The position numbers were made by a program, and so were the translations under genes. DNA of 64,000 nt from GCA-2748575 sp965222725 (GTDB lineage Bacteria; Pseudomonadota; Gammaproteobacteria; Pseudomonadales; Ketobacteraceae): NCBI GenBank assembly GCA_965222725.1, contig OZ244969.1, positions 2,728,001 through 2,792,000 of the forward strand, given 5' to 3'. Numbering within the stretch: position 1 is the stretch's first letter; each line of letters starts with the position of its first letter. The notes below the pieces were generated by a model. The model did not search any database. It saw only the letters and a list, made by a program, of their open reading frames with translations, and had not been told where the DNA came from. This document shows, piece after piece, positions 17,635 to 26,700 of this stretch.

Positions 17635-19061
17635 ATGGCTCTTCCGTGGTCATGAGGTTCAACCAGACAGGCATGCAGGCTTTTTACAGCCAGGTCATAG
17701 TCGCCCTCATCCACGATAAATTGCATGTCAACCTGGCGCATGGACTGGTGCATGGCCATGACGCTGATGTTGCTGCCCGCCAGCGCTGACACGGTTTTCG
17801 CGAGGATGCCGGGTACCTGCATATCGCTGCCTATGGCAGAAACAATAGCAACTTTTCTCTGATTTATCTCGGCGTCGGGGAAAATCTCTTCCAGATCCCG
17901 GCGAATGCGCTTGACGGTTTTCAGGTTAATGGACAGATAATGCGTGATGGTGTTGGCATTGATGTCCTTGGCAATAATGTGCGCCTTGAAGCGCTTCAGT
18001 ATTCTAAGAATTTCGGTGTCATATTGATTGATACTGCCCGCCATCTCCTGATCAAACACTTCCAGAGCATAAACACCCTTGCAGCCGGCGATGATTTCAA
18101 CACAGGCGCTGTCGCTCACGTAATCGCGGGTAATCAGAGTGCCGGTATGCTCCGGTTCAAAAGTGTTTTTCACCCGCAGGGCGATATTCTGTTTGCGCAG
18201 CCCCTTGGCGGCTTTGGGGTGAATGGCTTCCATCCCCAGATTGGCCAGCTGGTCTGCCACATCGTAATTGGTGCGGCCGATGGGTACGGCATTTTCTTCA
18301 CCCACAAGGCGCGGATCCGCGCTGCTGAGGTGGAATTCCTTGTGAATAATGGCTTCACGGGCCTCTGTCAGTACCGCAATGCGGCTGAAGGTCATTTCGC
18401 TGTAACCACGGTCAAAGGTGGTCATCAGGCCATTGTCGGCATGGGCATAACCGGTCACGATGGGTAACTGGGTGGCCAGATCAATGGAATCGAACGCCTG
18501 AACGATACGCTCATCCAGGCTGACATGCTCTTCGGATTTCCAGCCGGTCAGGTCCACAAAAATGGCGTTAACCCCATCCCGCTGCAGCAGCTTGGCGGTG
18601 TTCCACGCGCTGTGGGCTTCCCCTACACTGGCCAGCATTTCCCGGACAGTGGCCAGGTGGGAGTCCAGGGCAAAGTGGCCGTGACGACACAGGCTTTGCA
18701 GATCCGCCAGGCAGTTTTTGGCGTTATTCAGGCGGTTGTCGATAAAGGTATTGGCTTCTTCGAGGAGATCTTTTTCCGGGAACAGGGCTTCGTTAATGGA
18801 ATGGACTTCGTTGCGCAGGTTTTCCAGAGCCTCTTCCCAGCTGTTGTCTTCCATGCTGCTGGAAAACTGGGCGTAAATACCGGGTTTTCCGGACTTTTTG
18901 TGCTCAAGCAGTTTGTTGGTAATGCCGCCGTAGGCAGACACCACGAAGATCCGCTGATAGAGGCTGTCGTGACTGTGTGGCTTGAAGATGATGTTGTCTC
19001 GTACTGCGGCATAGTCGCTCATGGAAGTGCCGCCAATTTTCTCCACAGTATGTGATCTCAT
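17619..19061 (-). CDS. ask: Ectoine-type aspartate kinase
   Basis: This 480-residue aspartokinase phosphorylates aspartate at the head of the aspartate-semialdehyde branch that feeds ectoine synthesis. The N-terminal kinase signature VEKIGGTSMSDYAAV and the FDRGYSEMTFSRIAVL active-site region match the Ask_Ect subfamily, which is distinct from the lysC product in this window; such isoenzymes typically escape lysine and threonine feedback. Two C-terminal ACT segments are present (about 330-400 and VAIVSAIGSDMQVPGILAKT onward). It lies 28 bp downstream of the DksA-like gene in the ectB-ectC transcription unit, and its 3' end overlaps the TPR gene. Confidence 0.92.
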   Translation of the reverse strand: MRSHTVEKIGGTSMSDYAAVRDNIIFKPHSHDSLYQRIFVVSAYGGITNKLLEHKKSGKPGIYAQFSSSMEDNSWEEALENLRNEVHSINEALFPEKDLLEEANTFIDNRLNNAKNCLADLQSLCRHGHFALDSHLATVREMLASVGEAHSAWNTAKLLQRDGVNAIFVDLTGWKSEEHVSLDERIVQAFDSIDLATQLPIVTGYAHADNGLMTTFDRGYSEMTFSRIAVLTEAREAIIHKEFHLSSADPRLVGEENAVPIGRTNYDVADQLANLGMEAIHPKAAKGLRKQNIALRVKNTFEPEHTGTLITRDYVSDSACVEIIAGCKGVYALEVFDQEMAGSINQYDTEILRILKRFKAHIIAKDINANTITHYLSINLKTVKRIRRDLEEIFPDAEINQRKVAIVSAIGSDMQVPGILAKTVSALAGSNISVMAMHQSMRQVDMQFIVDEGDYDLAVKSLHACLVEPHDHGRAICLAS

Positions 19062-19089
19062 AGTATCCTCAGTCCTCAGTTTTTTTCTG

Positions 19090-19455
19090 CTAGGCGCATT
19101 GGGAACACGCGCGGGTTGCAGGTACTCTTTTTAACCTTTCAAGAGAGATGTCGCAACCGCAGTGCTCACACACGCCGGCACTCTCGGTTTCCAGCCAGCT
19201 CAGGTTGCGTGTCAGCTGTGTTAACTCCTGTTGGGCCTGCTCAATGGCATTATCTGCCACAGGATTGTTGCGGGGTTCGCCGGCGGGGTAGAACATATTG
19301 TCCGGTGCTTTTCCCGGGGAGTCTGCAAAGGCACTCCTGGCGTTTTCGTCGATCATGACCAACAGAAACTCGATGCGGGCGAGTATGACCGCTCTGAGTT
19401 CTGTAATGTCATCTTCACTCATCAGTGCCTCTGCAACTGCCGGCATCCCCTGCAT
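19090..19455 (-). CDS. DksA/TraR-family zinc-finger protein
   Basis: The 121-residue protein ends in a four-cysteine zinc finger, CEHCGCDISLERLKRVPATRACSQC, typical of DksA/TraR proteins that insert into the RNA polymerase secondary channel and modulate transcription with or without ppGpp. The N-terminal helical part (LRAVILARIEFLLVMIDEN) is shorter than in DksA and carries a non-standard linker. It is placed between ectC (30 bp) and ask (28 bp) with its own GGAGAG ribosome-binding site, so it is very probably co-transcribed with ectoine genes. Whether it adjusts osmotic-stress transcription is untested inference. Confidence 0.8.
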   Translation of the reverse strand: MQGMPAVAEALMSEDDITELRAVILARIEFLLVMIDENARSAFADSPGKAPDNMFYPAGEPRNNPVADNAIEQAQQELTQLTRNLSWLETESAGVCEHCGCDISLERLKRVPATRACSQCA

Positions 19456-19485
19456 GCAGTGTTGCTCTCCTCAGTAATTCCTCTG

Positions 19486-19890
19486 CTATTCGCTGATTGA
19501 CTCGGCGTCCAGCTCGTAGGCTCCTTCAGCATTGTGAACTTCCTTGCCGTTCAGAGGAGGATTAAATACACAGGCCATTTTCATTTCCTTGAACGCACGC
19601 AGATAGTGTTTGTCGTGCTTGTCCAGAATGTAAATGGTGCCTGCCTTGATGGGGTATTTTTTGCCATCGGAAATGGTTTCCACTTCACCTTCGCCGCTGA
19701 TGCAATAAACGGATTCCAGGTGATTCTGATAGTGCATCTGAAAATCTGCACCTTCGTAAATGGTGGTGATGTGGAAAGAAAAACCCATGTTGTCGTCTTT
19801 CAGCAACAGGCGAACACTTTCCCAGTTGCCTTCCGGGGATACGATACGACGGTTGGATTTTTCTGCTTGCTCAAGATCTCTTACGATCAT
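19486..19890 (-). CDS. ectC: L-ectoine synthase
   Basis: EctC cyclises N-gamma-acetyl-diaminobutyrate to ectoine, a compatible solute. The 134-residue cupin shows the family N-terminus MIVRDLEQAEKSNRRI, the metal-binding cupin segment around residues 53-61 (MHYQNHLESVYCISGEGEVE) and AGTIYILDKHDKHYLRA, with the C-terminal CVFNPPLNGKEVH motif. The length is normal (about 130). It lies 41 bp after ectB on the same strand. Confidence 0.97.
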   Translation of the reverse strand: MIVRDLEQAEKSNRRIVSPEGNWESVRLLLKDDNMGFSFHITTIYEGADFQMHYQNHLESVYCISGEGEVETISDGKKYPIKAGTIYILDKHDKHYLRAFKEMKMACVFNPPLNGKEVHNAEGAYELDAESISE

Positions 19891-19931
19891 CGGTGCTTCC
19901 TATTCTCTGTCTGTGAATCTTAATCAGTTAA

Positions 19932-21242
19932 TCAAACGGCAGTTTTGTGATTGTCGGCGAAATAGTTATGGGCCTCGGGTATGGAATCCTGCCCCGCACA
20001 GACCTCCTTGATGCTTTCCTCGACAATATCAATTCCCTTTTTAAGGCTGACTTCATTGATATTCAAGGGGCAGAGGAACTTCACTACCTGGTCGTCGGCG
20101 CCGCTGGTTTCAATGATCAGGCCTTTCTGGAACGCCTTTTTGGTAATCTGGCCGGCGATATCGCCGTTCACGCAGTTGATACCCTGAAACATGCCACGGC
20201 CACGGGTGGTGAACTTGCCGTCTCCGTATTTTTCAACGATAGCTCGCAGCCGTTTGGAGACATACTCGCCCCGGGCCTTGATCTGCTTGGAAAAGCTATT
20301 ATCGGACCAGTAATGATCAATTGCTGCCCTGGCTGTCACAAACGCCATATTATTTCCACGGAAGGTGCCGTTGTGCTCGCCCGGTTTCCACTGATCCAGC
20401 TCGGGGCGGAACAGCACTACCGCAAAGGGTAGACCATAGCCGCTCAGGGATTTGGACAGGGTGACTATGTCCGGTTTGATGCCGGCTTCCTCAAAGCTGA
20501 AGAAGGTTCCGGTGCGGCCGCATCCTGCCTGGATATCGTCAACAATCAGCAGCACATCGTGTTTGCGGCACACGGTTTCCAGATTTTTCAGCCATTCGAA
20601 GGAGGCTGCGTTAATACCGCCTTCCCCCTGAACGGTTTCCACGATCACGGCGGCGGGCTTGTCGATACCACTGCTGGAATCGCTCAGGACTTTGTCCAGG
20701 TAGGCGGTGGTGTCGATATTCTCACCCAGGTAGCCGTCATAGGGCATGCGGCTGGTGCCGCCCAGGGTAACGCCGGCTGCACCGCGGTGGTGGGAGTTGC
20801 CGGTGGCCGCCAGAGATCCCAGGCTGACACCGTGGAAGCCGTTGGTGAAGGAAATGATGTTCTCCCGGCCGCTGACGTTGCGGGCCAGCTTCATGGCAGC
20901 TTCTACCGCGTTAGTGCCGGTGGGACCGGTAAATTGCATCACATATTCCAGGTCCCGTGGCTTCAGGATGTGATCGTTAAAAGACTGCAGAAACTCGGCT
21001 TTGGCCTTGGTATGCATGTCCAGCCCGTGGGTAATGCCATCGGCCTGAATGTATTCCAGCAGTTTTTCCTTGAATACCGGGTTGTTGTGCCCGTAATTCA
21101 GGGTTCCGGCGCCCGCAAGGAAGTCCAGATAGCGATTGCCTTCGTCATCAAAGAGGTATTCGCCCTGTGCCTTGTTGAACACGCGGGGGAATGACCGGGC
21201 ATAACATTGAACTTCAGATTCGATCTCGTCGAAAATTTTCAT
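19932..21242 (-). CDS. ectB: L-2,4-diaminobutyrate aminotransferase
   Basis: EctB is a PLP-dependent transaminase that converts aspartate semialdehyde and glutamate to 2,4-diaminobutyrate, the first committed step of ectoine synthesis. The 436-residue protein starts MKIFDEIESEVQCYARSFP, as in the family, and has the TGPTGTNAVEAAMKLAR cofactor-phosphate loop, the LLIVDDIQAGCGRTG motif with the PLP-ring Asp, and the Schiff-base Lys in VTLSKSLSGYGLP. The ATG at 21242 follows AGGAGA. The frame is open further upstream to 21356, but that region is the leader with operator sites. No ectA precedes it. Confidence 0.96.
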   Translation of the reverse strand: MKIFDEIESEVQCYARSFPRVFNKAQGEYLFDDEGNRYLDFLAGAGTLNYGHNNPVFKEKLLEYIQADGITHGLDMHTKAKAEFLQSFNDHILKPRDLEYVMQFTGPTGTNAVEAAMKLARNVSGRENIISFTNGFHGVSLGSLAATGNSHHRGAAGVTLGGTSRMPYDGYLGENIDTTAYLDKVLSDSSSGIDKPAAVIVETVQGEGGINAASFEWLKNLETVCRKHDVLLIVDDIQAGCGRTGTFFSFEEAGIKPDIVTLSKSLSGYGLPFAVVLFRPELDQWKPGEHNGTFRGNNMAFVTARAAIDHYWSDNSFSKQIKARGEYVSKRLRAIVEKYGDGKFTTRGRGMFQGINCVNGDIAGQITKKAFQKGLIIETSGADDQVVKFLCPLNINEVSLKKGIDIVEESIKEVCAGQDSIPEAHNYFADNHKTAV

Positions 21243-21352
21243 TGCAGTTGTCTCCTGCTGCTTTCTCTCTATCTGCTTAACTAGCCCGCTTAGGACCGTC
21301 TGGCTGTTTTTCCTTCCAGGGCTTGCCCCGGAATGGCGCATCAAAACCCATA

Positions 21353-21369
21353 ACACTAAAATTTAGTGT
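21353..21369. promoter_or_regulatory. Candidate EctR operator 1
   Basis: The perfect inverted repeat ACACTAAA-A-TTTAGTGT lies 111 bp upstream of ectB. Its half-site TTTAGTGT is shared with the second site at 21482-21497. MarR-family EctR proteins bind this type of A/T-rich palindrome. Confidence 0.6.
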
Positions 21370-21481
21370 GCTAAGTATTAAAGCGTGCTTTGATGCTTCT
21401 GTTAAGCAATATTTACCCTGAAAACCCGGATTTCACCAAATTGAGGTGGGTTTTCTGCTTGGTATTGCTTAGTGTTCTAAA

Positions 21482-21497
21482 TATAGTACACTAAATA
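21482..21497. promoter_or_regulatory. Candidate EctR operator 2
   Basis: Read on the minus strand this is TATTTAGTGTACTATA. From memory, the published EctR1 site of Methylomicrobium alcaliphilum is TATTTAGT-GT-ACTATATA, which this matches over its whole length. It lies 42 bp before the CheW-like gene and 240 bp from ectB, so it may control both directions. Confidence 0.7.
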
Positions 21498-21538
21498 ATA
21501 TAAAAATCCAGGGCTTATTATTCCGACTGGTTAGTTTG

Positions 21539-21985
21539 ATGACCGAATATTGTGCAGAAAAACAGTGGATTAGTTTCTCCGTGGGCAAGGAGACCTACGC
21601 CTTGCCCGTGGTGGAAGTCCGCGAGGTGGTTCCCTATGAAGAGCCGGTCCCCGTGCCTGGTTCTCCTCAGGAAGTGGAGGGCGTGGTCAATCACCGTGGC
21701 GAAGTGATCAGCGTTATATCGGCGCACCAGTTGCTGCATGAAACCAGCCTGGAGCCGGGTGACCTGTGGCGGATTATGGTGATGGAAACCGAGCAGGGTC
21801 TGCTGGGTATGTCCGTGGAACTGGTGCAGGAAATTATTGTGATAAATCCCGAAGAAATACATGAGGAATCCCGTCGCTCCTCCATGGACTGTGTTCTGGG
21901 CACGGTGAAATCGGACGAACAGTTGGTGATTCTGATGGACATCCAGAGTGCCATCGCCAGCGTGGCGGCCACAGGCCAAGGGTAA
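21539..21985 (+). CDS. CheW-like chemotaxis coupling protein
   Basis: The 148-residue protein is a single CheW domain: QWISFSVGKETYALPVVEVREVV at the N-terminus, the GSPQEVEGVVNHRGEVISVI motif in the middle, and a C-terminal strand pair with LVILMDIQSAI. CheW proteins link chemoreceptors to the kinase CheA. The ATG at 21539 has no evident ribosome-binding site and could be read from a near-leaderless message. It sits between the ectoine operon and the MarR gene, which starts 4 bp after its stop, so the two are likely co-transcribed. Why a CheW copy is linked to ectoine control is unclear. Confidence 0.9.
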   Translation: MTEYCAEKQWISFSVGKETYALPVVEVREVVPYEEPVPVPGSPQEVEGVVNHRGEVISVISAHQLLHETSLEPGDLWRIMVMETEQGLLGMSVELVQEIIVINPEEIHEESRRSSMDCVLGTVKSDEQLVILMDIQSAIASVAATGQG

Positions 21986-21989
21986 GATT

Positions 21990-22589
21990 ATGTTCAATGA
22001 GCAGCAGGAACCGATATATAATCCCGGGAAAATCAGTCTCGAGGACAGTTTATTGGACCGAATTGAAGAAGTTCTGGTGGCGCTGCGGCGTGTTATCCGG
22101 GCCACCGATCTGCATTCCAAGCACCTGGCAAAAACCACCGGGCTGACGGCGCCCCAGATCCTGGTTCTGCAAAGCATCCGCGACAAGGGTGAGGTCACCA
22201 TTGGTGAACTGGCCAATGAGGTCAGCCTGAGTCAGGCGACGGTAACCACCATTCTGGACCGCCTGGAAAAGCGCAATCTGGTGTTCCGGGAGCGCTCCAA
22301 ATCGGACAAACGTAAAGTGCATGCTTACCTGACGGATGAGGCCATGGATGTGCTGAAGAGCGCACCCATTCCCCTGCAGGAGCAGTTCAAGCGCCAGTTT
22401 GGTGATCTTAAGGAATGGGAGCAGACCATGATTATCTCGGCACTGCAGCGGGTGGCCCAGATGATGGATGCCCAGCATATTGATGCGTCCCCCGTGCTGG
22501 ATGTGGGGATTCTTGATCGCCAAAGCGGCTACGATAGTCCCGAGGCCTATTCAGATCAGGACAAAAATATTCAAAGGGACTTTGACTGA
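21990..22589 (+). CDS. ectR: MarR-family regulator, probably EctR
   Basis: The 199-residue protein contains a MarR winged helix: LRRVIRATDLHSKHLAKTTGL, the recognition-helix region ELANEVSLSQATVTTILDRLE (about residues 85-105) and a basic wing RERSKSDKRKVHAYLTDEA. Its C-terminal extension of about 50 residues (ASPVLDVGILDRQSGYDSPEAY) is typical of the EctR/CosR group that represses ectoine and other compatible-solute genes. Divergent location next to ectB and EctR-type palindromes in between support that role; binding itself is inferred. It starts 4 bp after the CheW-like gene. Confidence 0.83.
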   Translation: MFNEQQEPIYNPGKISLEDSLLDRIEEVLVALRRVIRATDLHSKHLAKTTGLTAPQILVLQSIRDKGEVTIGELANEVSLSQATVTTILDRLEKRNLVFRERSKSDKRKVHAYLTDEAMDVLKSAPIPLQEQFKRQFGDLKEWEQTMIISALQRVAQMMDAQHIDASPVLDVGILDRQSGYDSPEAYSDQDKNIQRDFD

Positions 22590-22640
22590 ATCCGGGCTGA
22601 GTTGAATTGGACCGCCAGGCTTTTTCGAACTTACAGTCTT

Positions 22641-23576
22641 TCAGACACAGACGCCGCTGACCAGATTGCGACCTTCGCTTTTTGCCCGGTAGAGTTGTTC
22701 GTCGGCGGCATCCAGCAGTTTGTTCTGGGAGGAGTCCCGGCGGGCCCTGCCGGAAGCCACACCGATACTGGTGGTGATGGTCAGCTCCTTCTGGGTATTG
22801 GGCAGCGTGATCACCAGATTTTCCACATCACTGCGCATCTTTTCCGCCAGATTCATGGCCGATTCAAAATCACAGTTGGGGACGATCGCCGCAAATTCCT
22901 CGCCACCAAAGCGCGCCAGGGTATCTGCCGAACGCCGCATGGACTGATTCAGGGTTTGCGCTATCTGTTTCAGGCAGCTGTCCCCGGCAGGGTGGCCATA
23001 ATTGTCGTTAATCTGCTTGAAGTGATCCAGATCGATCATCAGCAGGGACATGGGTTCGTTACTGCGGATGCCGCGACGCCACTCTTCACTCAGCACCAGA
23101 TCAAAACGGCGGCGGTTGGCTACCTCTGTCAGTGAGTCTGTGGAGATCAGCTCCTCCAGCATATCGGTTTTTACTTTCAGCATGACCTGATTGCGCACCC
23201 GAGCCATGACGATGGGCACACTGAAGGGTTTGGTAATGTAATCCATGGCCCCCAGTTCCAGACCCCGGGTTTCGTCTTCCGCTGAATTTTTACCGGTGAT
23301 AAATATCACGGGGATATGGGTGGTGGAGCGTTTTTTCTTGAGTTGCTGGCACACTTCATAGCCGTCCATTTCCGGCATTTTGATGTCCAGCAGAATCAGA
23401 TCCGGCGGGTCGTCCGAAGAGGCGATTTCCAGAGCTGTCACACCGCTGGTGGCCGCTTTGATGCGATACCAGGGGGACAGGGCCTGGGACAGGACCTGGA
23501 TATTCAATGGCTCGTCATCCACGATCAGCACCGTGGCCTTTATCTGCTTGTCCATAACATCCGGTAAACTCTTCAT
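22641..23576 (-). CDS. Response regulator with GGDEF domain (diguanylate cyclase)
   Basis: This 311-residue cytoplasmic protein has a CheY-like receiver domain (about 14-130; acidic pocket VDDE, phosphoacceptor Asp64 in LLDIKMPEMDG, conserved Lys in TKPF) and a GGDEF domain (about 150-311) with an intact active site GGEEF at 224-228. RSAD at 215-218 is an intact inhibitory I-site (RxxD five residues before GGEEF), so it should make cyclic di-GMP under feedback control. It is divergent from the large hybrid kinase at 23713, an obvious candidate partner. No DNA-binding domain is present. Confidence 0.92.
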   Translation of the reverse strand: MKSLPDVMDKQIKATVLIVDDEPLNIQVLSQALSPWYRIKAATSGVTALEIASSDDPPDLILLDIKMPEMDGYEVCQQLKKKRSTTHIPVIFITGKNSAEDETRGLELGAMDYITKPFSVPIVMARVRNQVMLKVKTDMLEELISTDSLTEVANRRRFDLVLSEEWRRGIRSNEPMSLLMIDLDHFKQINDNYGHPAGDSCLKQIAQTLNQSMRRSADTLARFGGEEFAAIVPNCDFESAMNLAEKMRSDVENLVITLPNTQKELTITTSIGVASGRARRDSSQNKLLDAADEQLYRAKSEGRNLVSGVCV

Positions 23577-23712
23577 TTTCTCTTAGATTAGCCAATGGCG
23601 CTTAACATGCAACCCGTCAAACACCGGCAAAGCAACTACAATTAAGAGGTTGCTTGCGCCTGTGCAGTGATTCTGCAACAGGTTATCCACGCCGGGGCCT
23701 GGAATTCATACC

Positions 23713-26700
23713 ATGGGAAAAATTCAGTATCGGGTACTTATCCTGACCTTTCTGGTGTTTGTGGTCGCCATGGTGGGCCTGAGTCTGAGTGTGTATGTGA
23801 CCATGGGGGACCTGATCCGGGCGGATATCAGATCCTCCCTGGAGGCCGCCCGCAATTATCGGGTCCAGTACCTGCGCAGCTGGATAGCCGCCGAAAAAGA
23901 GTCATTCGACAATGTCTATATAGGTCCCGAACTCAGCGAAACATTGCATGAATTTGTAGTGCAGCCGCCGGCTGACAACCGGATTTATCTGGAGCGCTTT
24001 AACAGCATTCGCCAGACCCTGGTGAATAAAATCGATCGTGAAATCAACGCCGAAATGAGTGTGGTGCTGCCGGGAGGCAAGGTGATGCTGAGCTCCAATA
24101 TGGAGCTGATGGACGATACTCATCCATTCTGGTTCAGCAGCCAGTATGCCCGTCGCACGGCTTCGCTGGGTGAAACCCGGGTGTTCATCCTCCTGGAAAA
24201 CAGCCTTGAAGTGGTGATCGTGCGTAACCTCTATTACGAGGGCCGGCTCTATGCCTATCTGGTGCTGGAAAAGCCGATTCCTGAGCGGTTCTCCTTTGAG
24301 CTGGCTCAGGATCAGCCCGGGCGCTACCAGGTGCTGCTTTATGGCGAGGATCGTCACGGATTTTCCTTTGCCTACCGTGAAGACACCCGGCGCTTTCTGT
24401 TTGATGTGGATAATGCGCTGGAGGCTCGTACCTCTTACTGGCTGAACCCCGAGGGATGGACCCCGCTGGGAGACACCCCTATGGTGGGCATCTGGGGCTG
24501 GGAGCCGACCCTTGACCTTGGTGTGGCGGTGATCGCGGAAAGCCGCAGTGTGTTCAAAATTCTGCGTATCTCGCAAAGCATCAATATCGGGTTTATTGGT
24601 TGCATTGTGGCGGCCAGTGCCATTATTGCCTGGTTTTTCCAGCAGTATCAGCGCCACCGGCTGTACCTGGAAAGCCAGCTGGAATCTGCCCTGCAGGAGC
24701 AGGCCCGGGACCTGTCTGCCGAAAGACGCGAAAAGCAGACTCTGGTGGAGGCGCTCTTCCAGAACAGCTCCGATGCCTATCTGGTTATCAAGCCGGGGGA
24801 GGTGCTTGAGTGCAATCGCGCCTCTGTGGAAATGCTGGAACTGGATACCGAAATGTCACTGATCGGCAAGGCACCTTTCCAGTACTCCCCGGCTTTTCAG
24901 CCGGATGGTTCCGTGTCCATTGATCACGCCGAGAAACTTTTGCGACAGGCTTTTGAAACCGGTTTCGAGCGTTTTGAGTGGGAGTTCGAAACCCGCAATC
25001 GCGCCCGGCTGTTCTGTTGGGTCACTATTACGATCGTCAAGTATTACGGTGAAATGGTGGGGATCATGGTGTGGCAGAACATGACCAAGGCCATCGAATC
25101 GGAAAAAATCCTGCGGGACAGCGAGCGCAAGAGCCGGGCCATTCTTAATTCCACCAACCATGTTCTTTTCGTGCTGGATCCCCAGGGCTTTATTGTGGAT
25201 CTGAATACCGCAGCCGCAGACTGGCTGGGGGAAACCCGCAACGAACTGTTGAACCTGTCCTACTGGGATGTGTCCGGCTGGCTGATTGATGAAGGGCTGA
25301 TGGCGGTGATCCGGCAGGCGTTCACCGAGGCCTGTAAAGGGGACGTGGTGCGCTTTGAGGCCGATCTCAGGGTGCGGCAGGCAACCCATTATCTGGATTT
25401 TGTGGTAACGCCGGTGCATGACGAAAATCACGCCCTGGTGATGGTGATTATGGAAGCCTACGACATTACCCAGATCCGTAATGCGGAACAGGCAGAGAAA
25501 CGTGCCCGGCAAATGGCGGAGGAAGTCAGCCAGACCAAAACCAATTTTCTTGCCAACATGAGTCACGAAATTCGCACACCCATGAATGCCATTATCGGAC
25601 TCACCAAGCTCTGCCTGAAAACCCAGCTTAACGGCCGGCAGCGTACCATGCTGGAAAGCATCGATCAGGCATCGGAAACTTTGTTGAACATTCTCAATGA
25701 CATTCTCGATTTTTCCAAAGTGGAGTCCGGCAAGCTGGAAATCGAACTGGTGACTTTTTCCATCGATGACGTTTTGCAAACAGTATCGGGTTTGTTTGCG
25801 TTAAAAGCGGAAGAAAAACACATCGAGTTTGTGGTGAGTAACAAAACCCAGCGAATGAATCTGATCGGAGATCCGCTCCGGATTCAGCAGGTATTAATGA
25901 ACCTGTGTTCCAATGCCATCAAGTTTACCCAGCAGGGGGAGGTGTTGCTGTCGGTTGAATTACTGGAACAGAATCTGGACCGGGGCCTGTTCCGTTTTAC
26001 CGTGCGCGATACCGGCGTGGGGTTGTCACCGGCCCAGCAGGAAAAACTGTTCGAAGCATTTTCCCAGGCGGATACTTCCACCACCCGGCAGTTTGGTGGT
26101 ACCGGTCTGGGGCTTGCCATCAGCAAGGAGCTGGTGGAACTCATGGGCGGCACTATTGCGGTGGAAAGCGAACAGGGCAAGGGCAGCTGTTTCTGTTTCG
26201 ACTTGCCCCTGGCGTTGCTGGATGACACCGAGGACCCCTTTGATTCCGCCAGCCCCTATGAATCGGAAACCATTGCTATCGTTGATGACAACGTGGTTTG
26301 TATTGAAGTGGAAAAGAAAATTGTGCGGCGTCTGGGGTATCAGGTGCGGGTTTTCAGTTCCGCCGAAGAGCTGCTGGCAGAGCTGACCAGTGGCAAACTG
26401 ACGGCAGATATGGTGCTGATGGACTGGGACATGCCGGGGCTGGATGGCTGTGAAGCCTCGCTGCAGATCAAACAGAAACTGGGGGAAAGGGCGCCGGCGA
26501 TTATTCTGGTGACCGGCGTAAAGAACGATGTGTCTCCGGAATACCTGGCCCAGTTCAGCCTGGACGGCTTTGTGATCAAACCGGTTAACCCCGATGTGTT
26601 GGCCCATGTGATCGACGAGGTTCGTGAAAAAGGAAAGACCCTGCCGGATAATGAACCCAGACCCGCCAAAACTGAAACCGGAACACCGGAAAAAACGGTG

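Noticed and set aside
21243..21356. N-terminal extension of ectB
   Set aside because: The family N-terminus MKIFDEIESEV starts at 21242, and the extension overlaps an operator.
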